NCBI RefSeq assembly: GCF_004403065.1
Contig: NZ_SOHA01000041.1
Coordinates: 154,801-218,800 of the forward strand
Origin: Cryobacterium cryoconiti
GTDB lineage: Bacteria; Actinomycetota; Actinomycetes; Actinomycetales; Microbacteriaceae
DNA: 64,000 bases
Direction: 5' to 3'
This document shows positions 1-8,070 of the stretch, in pieces. Each line of letters opens with the position of its first letter. Within the stretch, counting starts at the first letter, position 1. The notes beneath the pieces are model-generated. The model did not search any database. It saw only the letters and a program-made list of their open reading frames with translations, and had not been told where the DNA came from. Position numbers and translations under genes: made by a program.

Positions 1-3000
1 GTCGACCACCTGGTAGCCCGTCTCGGTGCGGTAGACCGCGTCGAGCTTGCAGACGAAGACCTGCCCGGCCAGAACGTGGTGGATCTCGATCTCGACCTCC
101 TCGGGCTGCAGGGATCCCCACGGCGACTGTTCGAAGGTGTGTTGCAGCCGTTCGAGCTGCGCCTGCTCCAGCGGCTGATTCTGGTCGAGGTCCAGGTAGA
201 ACGCGTCGGCGTCCTGGTCGCCGAGGTCGAGCTCGTTCGCGCCCGCGTCGATCAGGTCACCGCCCGACGCCCCGCCGGCCCGCTGCTCCACCCAGGAATG
301 GAACAGGGTGCCCAGCCGGGTGGCCCGGTACGGCCGTTCGGGCATGGGGCGGCGCAGCGCCGCCGCGACCCCGGCCGGGTCGTCGATGTAGTCCTTGAAG
401 CGGGAGGCGGGGATGCGCGTGGGCAGCGGGGCGCTGCCCGCGCCCGCCAGGCGCAGCATCCGTTCCTTGAGCAGAAGCGTGACCGCGTGGGACCAGCGGG
501 TGTCGCGCTCGGTCACCGCCTCGGCCTCGGCGCGCACCCGTTCGGCGGCGGCCTCCACGAGCGGGCGCCGGGCGCCGAGCGGGTCGAAGGGCCAGTGCTC
601 GTCGACGCCCTCCCCGGCGTCCGGTTTCTCGTCGTGCTCGCTGCCGTCCGGCAGCGGGGTGATCAGCCCGGCCTCGGCGAGCTCGGCCAGATACCGGCTC
701 GGGGTGCGCACCGTGCTGCCGCCGCCCCAGTACGAGCCGGTGAGCAGCAATTCCTGCTTCGCCCGGGTCGTGGCCACGTAGATCAGGCGGCGCTCCTCGT
801 CGTCGTGGCGGGCGGCGAGCTGCTCCTTGTAGGCCTGGAACTCGGCGTCATAGGACAACTGGGTCTCATGCTCCTGCCAGACCAGCTCGGGCAGCTCGGC
901 CCGGTCGCCGCGGAACGGATAGGGCAACTCGCCGAACTTCACCCAGCCGGCGCCTTCCCGGGTCTGCGCCGGCAGGCTCTTCTCGGTGAGGTTGGGGATG
1001 GCCACGTAGTCCCATTCGAGCCCCTTGGCCCCGTGGATGGTGAGCAGCTGCACGGTGCCCGTCTCCCCCATCTCGACCCGCGGACCCATGTCGTCGGCGC
1101 GTTCGGCCCGGCCCAACCAGCGCAGGAAGCTCGTCAGGCTGCCCACCTCGTCGCTGGAAAGGAAGGCGGAAACGGTGTCGTGGAAGGCGTAGAGGTTGGC
1201 CAGGCCCAGCGTGTTGGCCTCGTTGGCGACGAGCTCCACGTCGAGCAGGAGCTCCTGCTCGATCAGGCGCACGAAGTCGAGCAGCGGCAGGCCGGCTCGT
1301 GCGCGCAGCCACGCCAGCTGGCGCCCGGCGGAACGCACCCGGTCGCGACCGGCGTCGCTGAAGCCCGCGAGCTGCCCGTGCGTCTCGGGGGCCGCGGCCA
1401 CGAAATCGAGCGCGTCGACGAGCGATGCGCTCTCGTCGACGGCGACGGATGCCCGCATCTTCTCCTTGAGTTCCTGCGTCACCGCCTGCTGGGCCCAGTC
1501 GTGTGCCGCCAGCCAGCGCGCCACCGAGGCCAGGTGGGCCAGGTCGCGCGGTCCCACCCGGTAGCGCCCGCTGCCGAGCAGCCGCACGAGTTCGCTGCCG
1601 GCGGCCGGGTCGTGCACGACCCGGAGCACGCAGACCACGTCGGTGACCTCCGGGGTGGACAGAAGCCCGCCGAGGCCGAGAACATGGGCGCGCACGCCGC
1701 GTTCCCGCAGCACCTCGGCGAAGAACTCCATCTCGCGCCTGGCCCGGAAGAGCATCGCGCCGGATTTCTCACTTCCGGCGGTGAGGCGTTCGGCGAACCA
1801 GTCGGCCACAGCCCGGGCCTCCTCGGCACTGGTCTCGTGCATCGACGCCTCGACCTGCCCGGCGGCCTTGCCGGCCGGAACCTTGAGAGTGTCGACCTGG
1901 ATGCCGTCGGGCCGGGCCCGGAGCGCGTCGCTCAGCGGTGCCACCAGCGCGTTCGCGGCGTCGAGCACGGCGACCGGGTTGCGCCAGGTGTAGGAGAGGC
2001 TCATCGTCGGCGACTGCCGGTTGGAGAGGCCGGCAAAGCTCTGCGAGAAGCCCAGAAGGTTGGCCGAGCTGGCACCGCGCCAGCCGTAGATGGACTGGTG
2101 CGGGTCACCGACGGCCATCACGGGGTGCCGGTTGAAGAGGGTGTGCAGCAGTTCCGTCTGCAGCACGGAGGTGTCCTGGTATTCATCGAGCAGCACCACC
2201 CGGTACTGGTCGCGGTAGCGGGCGACGACCTGCTCCACCTTCTGGCAGACCTGCAGGGCCAGGGCCACCTGGTCGGAGAACTCGATCAGTCCGAGGCGGC
2301 GCTTCTCGCTGCTGTAGCGCTCGGCGAGTTCGAACAGCACGGGCAGCGGCGCGACCGCCGCGAGCGACTCGACGACGGAGGCATACGGGATCTTCTTGCG
2401 CGGGTTGCCGTAGGGCAGGTCCTGCAGATACGCGAAACCGGCGGCGAGGCCGGTCAGGTCGTGCGGCGCACTCGGAACGCCCGGGATGAAACGCGGGGGG
2501 TTCTCGGCGAGGGAACGGCTGAAGGCGAGCACGGCATCCGTCACCGCGTCGAGGTTCTTGCCGAACGGCACGAGGCGGCTGTCGCCGTGCTCGATGACCA
2601 CCCGACGGGCGAGCAGCCAGGCGCTGGTCTCGCTGAGCAGCACCGATTCGGGCTCCCGCCCGAGCAGCAGGGCGTTGTCGGTGAACAGGCGGCTGGCGAA
2701 CGAGTTGTACGTCGACACCGTCGGCGCGTTGAAGAGGTCGGACGAGTCGATCGTGACCGCGCCGGCCGCGGGCGCCGGGGGCCTGGGCAGCAGCCCCTTC
2801 GCGTCGAGCTGGTCGATGCGGTCACGGATGCGCTCGGCCAGTTCACCGGCGGCCTTGCGCGTGAAGGTGAGGCCGAGGATCTGGTCGGGCCGGGCGTGCC
2901 CGTTGGCGAGCAGCCAGAGCACCCTGTTCGCCATGGTCTCGGTCTTGCCGCTGCCGGCGCCGGCCACCACGAGGGTGGGGGCCAGCGGCGCCTCGATCAC

Positions 3001-3114
3001 GGCCTGCTGTTCGTCGGTGGGCGGGAACATGCCGAGCGCCGCGGCGATCTGCAGGGCCGAGATCGGCGGGATCGCCGGGGCAGGGTCGAGCGCGGGAGTG
3101 ACGGGCTGATTCAT
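1..3114 (-). CDS. adnB: AdnB-like ATP-dependent helicase-nuclease subunit (3' end outside window)
   Basis: UvrD/RecB-type subunit of the actinobacterial AdnAB complex, which unwinds and resects double-strand breaks. The visible 1038 codons start at ATG 3114. They show Walker A (AGAGSGKT, residues 51-58), a Walker B DEYQD near residue 309, and late helicase motifs including TIHGAKGLEW and YVATTRAK. The C-terminal RecB-like nuclease begins with a GxxxH motif (GTLFHSW). The frame leaves the window at VVD, just before the expected catalytic W/L-K-T-G. The start overlaps the adnA stop as ATGA, so the two are translationally coupled. Adjacent adnA/adnB genes match the mycobacterial pair Rv3202c/Rv3201c (from memory). 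The product is only known to be truncated by the window edge, not in the genome. Confidence 0.9.
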   Translation of the reverse strand, partial: MNQPVTPALDPAPAIPPISALQIAAALGMFPPTDEQQAVIEAPLAPTLVVAGAGSGKTETMANRVLWLLANGHARPDQILGLTFTRKAAGELAERIRDRIDQLDAKGLLPRPPAPAAGAVTIDSSDLFNAPTVSTYNSFASRLFTDNALLLGREPESVLLSETSAWLLARRVVIEHGDSRLVPFGKNLDAVTDAVLAFSRSLAENPPRFIPGVPSAPHDLTGLAAGFAYLQDLPYGNPRKKIPYASVVESLAAVAPLPVLFELAERYSSEKRRLGLIEFSDQVALALQVCQKVEQVVARYRDQYRVVLLDEYQDTSVLQTELLHTLFNRHPVMAVGDPHQSIYGWRGASSANLLGFSQSFAGLSNRQSPTMSLSYTWRNPVAVLDAANALVAPLSDALRARPDGIQVDTLKVPAGKAAGQVEASMHETSAEEARAVADWFAERLTAGSEKSGAMLFRARREMEFFAEVLRERGVRAHVLGLGGLLSTPEVTDVVCVLRVVHDPAAGSELVRLLGSGRYRVGPRDLAHLASVARWLAAHDWAQQAVTQELKEKMRASVAVDESASLVDALDFVAAAPETHGQLAGFSDAGRDRVRSAGRQLAWLRARAGLPLLDFVRLIEQELLLDVELVANEANTLGLANLYAFHDTVSAFLSSDEVGSLTSFLRWLGRAERADDMGPRVEMGETGTVQLLTIHGAKGLEWDYVAIPNLTEKSLPAQTREGAGWVKFGELPYPFRGDRAELPELVWQEHETQLSYDAEFQAYKEQLAARHDDEERRLIYVATTRAKQELLLTGSYWGGGSTVRTPSRYLAELAEAGLITPLPDGSEHDEKPDAGEGVDEHWPFDPLGARRPLVEAAAERVRAEAEAVTERDTRWSHAVTLLLKERMLRLAGAGSAPLPTRIPASRFKDYIDDPAGVAAALRRPMPERPYRATRLGTLFHSWVEQRAGGASGGDLIDAGANELDLGDQDADAFYLDLDQNQPLEQAQLERLQHTFEQSPWGSLQPEEVEIEIHHVLAGQVFVCKLDAVYRTETGYQVVD

Positions 3115-6100
3115 GAGCTGACCTGCTTGATGACGTGGATTCGGCAGGACCCGTGCGAGCGCGGGTCGAGGCAGTGGGAACTGATCTCGGCGAGGAAGGT
3201 GGCGCCGCCCATGCCGACGGCGTCGGTGCCGACCCGGGTTCGGAAGGCCGCGAGCTCCTCGGGTGTGAAGGTGGGCTGGGTGGGGTTGCGGTAGTTCTGC
3301 CTGACGGTGCCGCTGGACACGATCAGGAGCCGCGCGCCCGCGAGCGGAGTGCCGGCGGGGATGCCCTCGATCGCCCCCTCACTGAACGCGAGTTGGTAGG
3401 CGCCGAGCTGCGGATGTTCGACCACGCCGGCGTCGCTGATCGGGTCGCCGCGGCCGGTCTTCAGGTCGACGATGACCGCCCGCCCGTCACCGAGACGCTC
3501 GACCCGGTCGACCGTGCCGGAGAGCACGGCGCCGTCGACGTCGAGCTGGAAGGTACCTTCGGCACTGAGCAGGCTGCCGCCGCTGCGGTCGAAGTCGAGC
3601 AGGTAGGACGCGAGCCGGTCGGTGAGCGCGCGCGCCTCGACCTTCTGCACCCGGGACTGCCAGTCGGCATCGAATTGCAGCTCGTTCCAGCGCGCCTCGA
3701 CTCCCTGCCAGAGTGCTTCGGGGTTGTGCGTGGTGGCGTCCTCCATCACCTTGTGGATGATCGTGCCGAGGTTCGCCGCCGTGTTGGAGGTGCCGCCGCC
3801 GACCTGTCCGATCACCCAGTGCAGCGGGCAGGTTTCGAACGCCGCCATGCGGGACGGCGAGACCCGCACCGGGGCGTCGCCGGCCTCCGGGTCGTTGAGC
3901 GGGCGCACGGTGCTGGGTTCGTTCAGGCCGTACCACTGCTCGGGGGCGGCGCCGGCCACGTTCTCCCGGGCCAGGCGGGCCAGGGTCGCTGCGGCATCGG
4001 TCGCCCGGCTCGCGGTCTCGTCGCCGCCGCGGGTCGTCGCGGTGCCCCGGGTCAGGTCGCGCCGGAGCCGTCCCACCAGCCCGCGCAGGGACAGCGGATA
4101 GCGGCTGGTGTCTCCGGGCTCGTGAACGGTGGCCGGAAGGGGCGCCGGCAGCAGCCGGAAGAAGACCGACGGCTGGTTCTCCTCGTTGTCGATGGCCGTC
4201 ACGAGCAGTTCGGTGCGGGCCCGGCTGGCCGCCTGGGCGAACATCCGCAGCTCGTCGTGCAGCACGGCCGTGCGGGCACCGGCCTCCTCGGGGCGCCGGC
4301 CGGCGGCGAGCGCCGCCAGGTCGCCGGCCCCGAGCAACGAGCCACGGATGCGCAGGTCGGGCCACACGTTCTCCTGCACCCCGGCGATGACGACCACGTC
4401 GAACTCGCGGCCGATCAGGCCGCTCGGGGTGGACACGACGACCGCATCGCCGAGCGCCCGCGGCGCCAGGGTGTCTTCGGGCACATCGGTGTCGACCAGG
4501 TGCTCGAGGAACAGCACCGGCGGTGCGGCCGGGGTGCGCTCGACGTAGCGCTGCGCGGCGGAGAAGAGGGCCACCACGGCGTCGAGATTATGGTTGGCCT
4601 CGTCGGCGACGATGCCCGTGCCACTGGACTGCTCCTTCCATTCCCGGGCGAGGCCGCTGCGCTGCCAGAGACCCCAGAGCAGTTCCTCGATGGTGGCGCC
4701 GGCCGCGTATTCCACGGCGGCGCTCTTCAGGCTCTCCCCACAGCTGGCGGCCCGGCGGGCCGTGCGGTTGTCGATGGACGCCAGCAGACCCGGGTTGACG
4801 AGAGCCTCCACCAGGAGCTCATCGGCTGTGCGGCTGCGCACGGAGCTGTTCAGCTCGTGCTGGCTCAGCTCCTGCTGGCTCAGCTCCTGCTGGCTCAGCT
4901 CCTGCTGGCTCAGCTCCTGTTGGCTGAGCTCCTGTTGGCGCAGAGCGGCCCGCAGACGACGCAGGGTGATCGGGTCGAGGCCGCCGAGCGGACCGCGGAG
5001 CAGTTCGATCGCTTCCTCCGGGCCGAGCGGCTTGCGGCCCAGGGTCACCTCGAGCGCGAGGATGAACGCGCGCACCGCGTATTCCTCGCGCAGCGCGGTC
5101 TGTGCCGAGGACACCTGGGTGGGCACCTCGAGGGCGGCCAGGCCCTTGGACAGCGCGGGCACGAGCGAGCCGCTGCGCACGACGACGGCCATCTGGCCCC
5201 AGGGCACGCCGCCGATCACGTGCCGTTCGCGCAACCGGCGCGCGACCTGCGCGAGCTGGTCGGCCGGGCTGTCCGCCAGCACCGCCTGCACGGCACTCGA
5301 CTCGGGCTCCTCGGACTCGGGCTCCTCGGACCGGCCAGGCTCGGCGGCCACGCCGGCGGCGAAGCGCTGGGTGCCGGCCGATGCCGCTCCGATCCGGTGC
5401 GTGATCTCGCGCACCACCCCACGGATGGCCGCCTCGTGCCGGTACACCGTGCCGAGCACGAGGGTGGGCAGCACGCCGCCGGACAGGTAGGAACCCAGCC
5501 GGCCGAGGGCATCCGGGTGGGCGCCGTGGAAGGATCCGGTGCTGATGTCGGGGTCGCCGAAGGCGATGACACTCACCCCGCGCGCGGCGAACTGCGCGAG
5601 CAGGGTGAGGTTGGCCTGGGTGAGTTCCTGCGCGTCATCGAGCACGATCAGGCGGAGGCCGCCGAGGGAGCCGAGCGCCGCGGTGCCGGCCGGGGCCCCG
5701 GCCACGATGGCCGCGGCGAACTGGGCCAGCTCGGTGGAATCGTACTGCCCGGGACGGGACTGGTCTTTCACGTCTTCGTAGCCGCGGATGAACTCGGCCG
5801 CGGCCACCCACTCCGGGCGCTGTTCGCGGTGTCCGAGGGCGGCCAGCGCGTCCGGGGTGACACCGTATTCCACGGCGCGCATCATCAGGTCCCGCAGCTG
5901 GGTGCGGAAGCCGCGCAGTCCCCGCACGTCGGCGCCCAGCGTGTCGGGCCAGTTCGGCGTCGTTGCCGGCACCCCGCCCTGCCGCGGGTCGGCCTGGTCC
6001 AGCCGATGCCCCTCGAGCAGCTCGGCGATGATCTGGTCCTGCTCGCCGCCGGTGAGCAGGGTGGGGGCAGCACCTCCCGAGCGGGCCACGCCATCCCGCA

Positions 6101-6455
6101 CGATCTGAAAGGCGACGGAGTTCGCGGTGCGGGCCAGCGCGCCGTTGGTGGGAACGCCCAGGCGCAGCGCCAGCCGGTCGCGCAGGGCCGTTGCTCCCGT
6201 ACGGGTGGGTACCAGGACCAGCACCTCGCTGGGCGAATACCCCTGGTTCAGCACGCACTCGGCCACGAGCTCGACCAGGGTGGTGGTCTTGCCGGTGCCT
6301 GGTGCGCCGATCACGGCGGCGCTGGCGGCGGTCCGGTTCGGGCTCGGTTCGTCGGGCGTGCCCGGCCCGGCAACCAGGTGCAGAACGGCGCGCTGGGAGT
6401 CGTCGAGGACGACCGAAGCGGGGTCTGTACGGAGCGGGATTCCCAGGAGTGTCAC
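3111..6455 (-). CDS. adnA: AdnA-like helicase-nuclease subunit
   Basis: Partner subunit of AdnB: UvrD-like motor plus C-terminal RecB-family nuclease, 1114 aa. Walker A is intact (GAPGTGKT, residues 50-57). The nuclease motifs are visible as GTIIHK (His901) and DLKTG (Asp997, Lys999), so the nuclease looks active. The start is GTG 6455. No Shine-Dalgarno is seen, but a -10-like TAGCTT lies 7 nt upstream, which suggests a leaderless mRNA. Residues about 506-535 are a perfect-to-near-perfect QELSQ pentapeptide array, and near residues 380-390 there is a short SEEPE duplication. Both are low-complexity expansions inside the motor part. AdnA is the less conserved motor in mycobacteria. The gene is divergent from the DUF3107 gene. 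Confidence 0.9.
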   Translation of the reverse strand: MTLLGIPLRTDPASVVLDDSQRAVLHLVAGPGTPDEPSPNRTAASAAVIGAPGTGKTTTLVELVAECVLNQGYSPSEVLVLVPTRTGATALRDRLALRLGVPTNGALARTANSVAFQIVRDGVARSGGAAPTLLTGGEQDQIIAELLEGHRLDQADPRQGGVPATTPNWPDTLGADVRGLRGFRTQLRDLMMRAVEYGVTPDALAALGHREQRPEWVAAAEFIRGYEDVKDQSRPGQYDSTELAQFAAAIVAGAPAGTAALGSLGGLRLIVLDDAQELTQANLTLLAQFAARGVSVIAFGDPDISTGSFHGAHPDALGRLGSYLSGGVLPTLVLGTVYRHEAAIRGVVREITHRIGAASAGTQRFAAGVAAEPGRSEEPESEEPESSAVQAVLADSPADQLAQVARRLRERHVIGGVPWGQMAVVVRSGSLVPALSKGLAALEVPTQVSSAQTALREEYAVRAFILALEVTLGRKPLGPEEAIELLRGPLGGLDPITLRRLRAALRQQELSQQELSQQELSQQELSQQELSQHELNSSVRSRTADELLVEALVNPGLLASIDNRTARRAASCGESLKSAAVEYAAGATIEELLWGLWQRSGLAREWKEQSSGTGIVADEANHNLDAVVALFSAAQRYVERTPAAPPVLFLEHLVDTDVPEDTLAPRALGDAVVVSTPSGLIGREFDVVVIAGVQENVWPDLRIRGSLLGAGDLAALAAGRRPEEAGARTAVLHDELRMFAQAASRARTELLVTAIDNEENQPSVFFRLLPAPLPATVHEPGDTSRYPLSLRGLVGRLRRDLTRGTATTRGGDETASRATDAAATLARLARENVAGAAPEQWYGLNEPSTVRPLNDPEAGDAPVRVSPSRMAAFETCPLHWVIGQVGGGTSNTAANLGTIIHKVMEDATTHNPEALWQGVEARWNELQFDADWQSRVQKVEARALTDRLASYLLDFDRSGGSLLSAEGTFQLDVDGAVLSGTVDRVERLGDGRAVIVDLKTGRGDPISDAGVVEHPQLGAYQLAFSEGAIEGIPAGTPLAGARLLIVSSGTVRQNYRNPTQPTFTPEELAAFRTRVGTDAVGMGGATFLAEISSHCLDPRSHGSCRIHVIKQVSS
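4851..4940 (-). repeat. 15-bp coding minisatellite in adnA (QELSQ repeats)
   Basis: Six head-to-tail copies of a 15-bp unit read on the + strand as cagctcctgctggct. The three middle copies are identical and the outer copies differ by one to three bases. The period is a multiple of three, so gain or loss of units keeps the adnA frame. They encode repeated Gln-Glu-Leu-Ser-Gln, likely a flexible or helical linker. Confidence 0.9.
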
Positions 6456-6553
6456 GTTTTCAAAGCTAGCGGGTTGCGCCGACAGTGAACGGTGTCCGGC
6501 CCGTGGGCGGTTCTGTCGTAATCTGGGCGCTTAGGCAACGAAAGGCGCATCTG

Positions 6554-6778
6554 GTGGATATCCGCATTGGCATCTTCAATTCTCCCCGTGAGATTGGTTT
6601 CGAGACCTCACAGCCCGCGAACGAAGTCGAGGAGACGGTCGCTGCCGCCCTCGCCGGACAGACCGGGTACCTGAAGCTCTCCGACAGCAAGGGCAAGGTC
6701 TACATCGTCCCGACCATCGGGCTCGCGTACGTGGAGCTGGGCTCCGAGGAGTCCCGCCGCGTCGGCTTCGTCGCCTGA
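6554..6778 (+). CDS. DUF3107 small conserved protein (TB9.4-like)
   Basis: A 74-aa protein beginning VDIRIGIFNSPREI, which I recognise as the DUF3107 family (mycobacterial TB9.4, Rv3208A). Function is unknown. The GTG start at 6554 is preferred over the longer upstream frame because the family begins exactly here and AAAGG lies 8 nt upstream (6541-6545). A TAATCT at 6519-6524 is a candidate -10. It is divergent from adnA and followed 6 nt later by a small membrane protein gene, probably one operon. In mycobacteria the same family also sits near adnAB and rhlE, so the neighbourhood is ancestral. Confidence 0.88.
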   Translation: MDIRIGIFNSPREIGFETSQPANEVEETVAAALAGQTGYLKLSDSKGKVYIVPTIGLAYVELGSEESRRVGFVA

Positions 6779-6784
6779 CCCACC

Positions 6785-7096
6785 ATGGAACTCCTCTTCA
6801 TCGCCCTGGGCGGTGCGGTTCTGGGGCTCGCCGCGCGGTATTCCCTGCCCGGGCGTCAGACCCACGGCGCGATCCTGATGCCGGCCATCGGCACCATGGT
6901 CGCCTCCGTCGTCTGGGTGACGTTGACCTGGTTCGGCCTGGCCTGGAACGACGGCTGGATCTGGTGGGTCACCCTCGGGGCGACCGCACTGGTATCCGTC
7001 GCCGCAGACCTCTACCTCGGTCGCACGCGTGCCGCGGGTGACGAGCGGATGCTGCACGTCCTGATGCGCGACGGGCACCCGACCCGCGCTGCCTGA
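6785..7096 (+). CDS. small integral membrane protein, unknown function
   Basis: A 103-aa protein with about three hydrophobic segments: residues 1-17, about 30-53 and about 57-75. A charged tail follows. I do not recognise a named family. It follows the DUF3107 gene by 6 nt and is probably cotranscribed. In the mycobacterial arrangement a poorly conserved gene (Rv3209) occupies the same slot, but no sequence similarity is claimed. It ends before a strong hairpin shared with the convergent ferritin-like gene. Confidence 0.75.
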   Translation: MELLFIALGGAVLGLAARYSLPGRQTHGAILMPAIGTMVASVVWVTLTWFGLAWNDGWIWWVTLGATALVSVAADLYLGRTRAAGDERMLHVLMRDGHPTRAA

Positions 7097-7110
7097 CCTG
7101 AGCCGATCGA

Positions 7111-7138
7111 GGCGGCCGGTGCCTCGGCACCGGCCGCC
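7111..7138. terminator. bidirectional hairpin between convergent genes
   Basis: Perfect 13-bp inverted repeat GGCGGCCGGTGCC / GGCACCGGCCGCC with a 2-nt centre (effectively a CTCG loop). It lies between the stops at 7096 (+) and 7156 (-). No U-tract follows, as is common in high-GC Actinobacteria. Confidence 0.7.
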
Positions 7139-7155
7139 GAGCTGCGGTCAGGCGG

Positions 7156-7869
7156 TCAGGCGGTCAGCCCGAGGCCGTCCATGCGTCGCGTGTGTGCGGC
7201 GATGATTTCGGTGAAGACCGGTTCGATGCGGGATTGATCGCTCGTGTGACCGTCCATCGGCAGTGCCGAGCGGGCCACCAGCAGGGTGTCTCCGACCAGG
7301 CGGCGTCCCCACAGGGCGAGGTGCGAGCCGAGGGCGGCGTCGGAACGGATGGCCGCTTTCAAATGGGTGATGAGCACGTCGGTGCCGGCATCCTGCCCCA
7401 GCAGGTGTGCGACCCGCGGGCCCACGTCGCCGGGCAGTCCGTCGGACAGCCGGATGAAGAAGTCGTCGAGCAGTCCGCCGGCGAGGTAGCAGCTGAGCAG
7501 CAGCTCATTCCAGTCGGCGCCGGTCGTCTGGTGCCGGAACGCGTCGAGCCGGGGGGCGAACGGAGCCATCACCTCGGACGGCTCACCGCCGCGCCGACGT
7601 ATTTCGGCGACCAGGCCCTGGTGTTTGGCGAGGGCCCGGCCGGCGGCGGCGCTCAGCCCCTCCTTGGCGGCCAGGTCGGGCGCGATGGAGGTCGCCCGGG
7701 CGATGTTCTCGAACATGCCGAGTTCGAAGTACGCCGCCTGGCCGAGATAGGTGAGTAGCTCCGGGACGAACCCGGAGATGTCGACTTTGGTGGTCGACTG
7801 GCGTTCCCCCCGGGTCGATAGCCGGGGGGTTTCCACGCGCTGTGTGCGCCGCTCGGTCCACTTGATCAC
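7156..7869 (-). CDS. ferritin-like fold protein (MiaE-like/Rv3210c family)
   Basis: A 237-aa, mostly helical protein. The region from VDISGFVPELLTYLGQAAYFE onwards resembles the actinobacterial ferritin-like family that Pfam describes as MiaE-like. Candidate metal-site acidic and His residues occur in the helices (FELGMFENIA, LAKHQGLVAEI, DDFF). I would not call a tRNA hydroxylase activity. It lies divergently beside a DEAD-box helicase gene, as Rv3210c does beside rhlE. The GTG start at 7869 has no Shine-Dalgarno, but TAAGCT lies exactly 6 nt upstream, so a leaderless start is likely. Confidence 0.75.
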   Translation of the reverse strand: MIKWTERRTQRVETPRLSTRGERQSTTKVDISGFVPELLTYLGQAAYFELGMFENIARATSIAPDLAAKEGLSAAAGRALAKHQGLVAEIRRRGGEPSEVMAPFAPRLDAFRHQTTGADWNELLLSCYLAGGLLDDFFIRLSDGLPGDVGPRVAHLLGQDAGTDVLITHLKAAIRSDAALGSHLALWGRRLVGDTLLVARSALPMDGHTSDQSRIEPVFTEIIAAHTRRMDGLGLTA

Positions 7870-7875
7870 GGGCCT

Positions 7876-7881
7876 AGCTTA
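7876..7881 (-). promoter_or_regulatory. -10 box TAAGCT, leaderless start of ferritin-like gene
   Basis: TAAGCT on the - strand is separated by exactly 6 nt from the GTG at 7869. Transcription would therefore begin at or next to the start codon. No convincing -35 is seen. Confidence 0.5.
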
Positions 7882-8070
7882 GGACAGGGCCGCGTCCACA
7901 CCCCGGGTTCCGGGTCCGCGGGGGCGAATCCGCCGTCTCAGGTGCGGTATAAGCCACTTCACAGGGCTGCCCGATAAGGTGGGACCGCGCCATCGGCATG
8001 GATCGGTGGCCAGGTGCCCGAAGCCAAGACGGGCGCATCCCGCTTCCAGCTAATGACAAGGCAATAATTC

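Noticed and set aside
76..3294. Long open + strand frame of more than 1000 codons
   Set aside because: It is antisense to adnB. High GC opens the opposite strand, and the predicted protein is composed of Arg/Gly/His/Val-rich low-complexity sequence with no domain.
3135..6488. Long open + strand frame antisense to adnA
   Set aside because: Same reason. The - strand protein has intact helicase and nuclease motifs; the + strand one has none.
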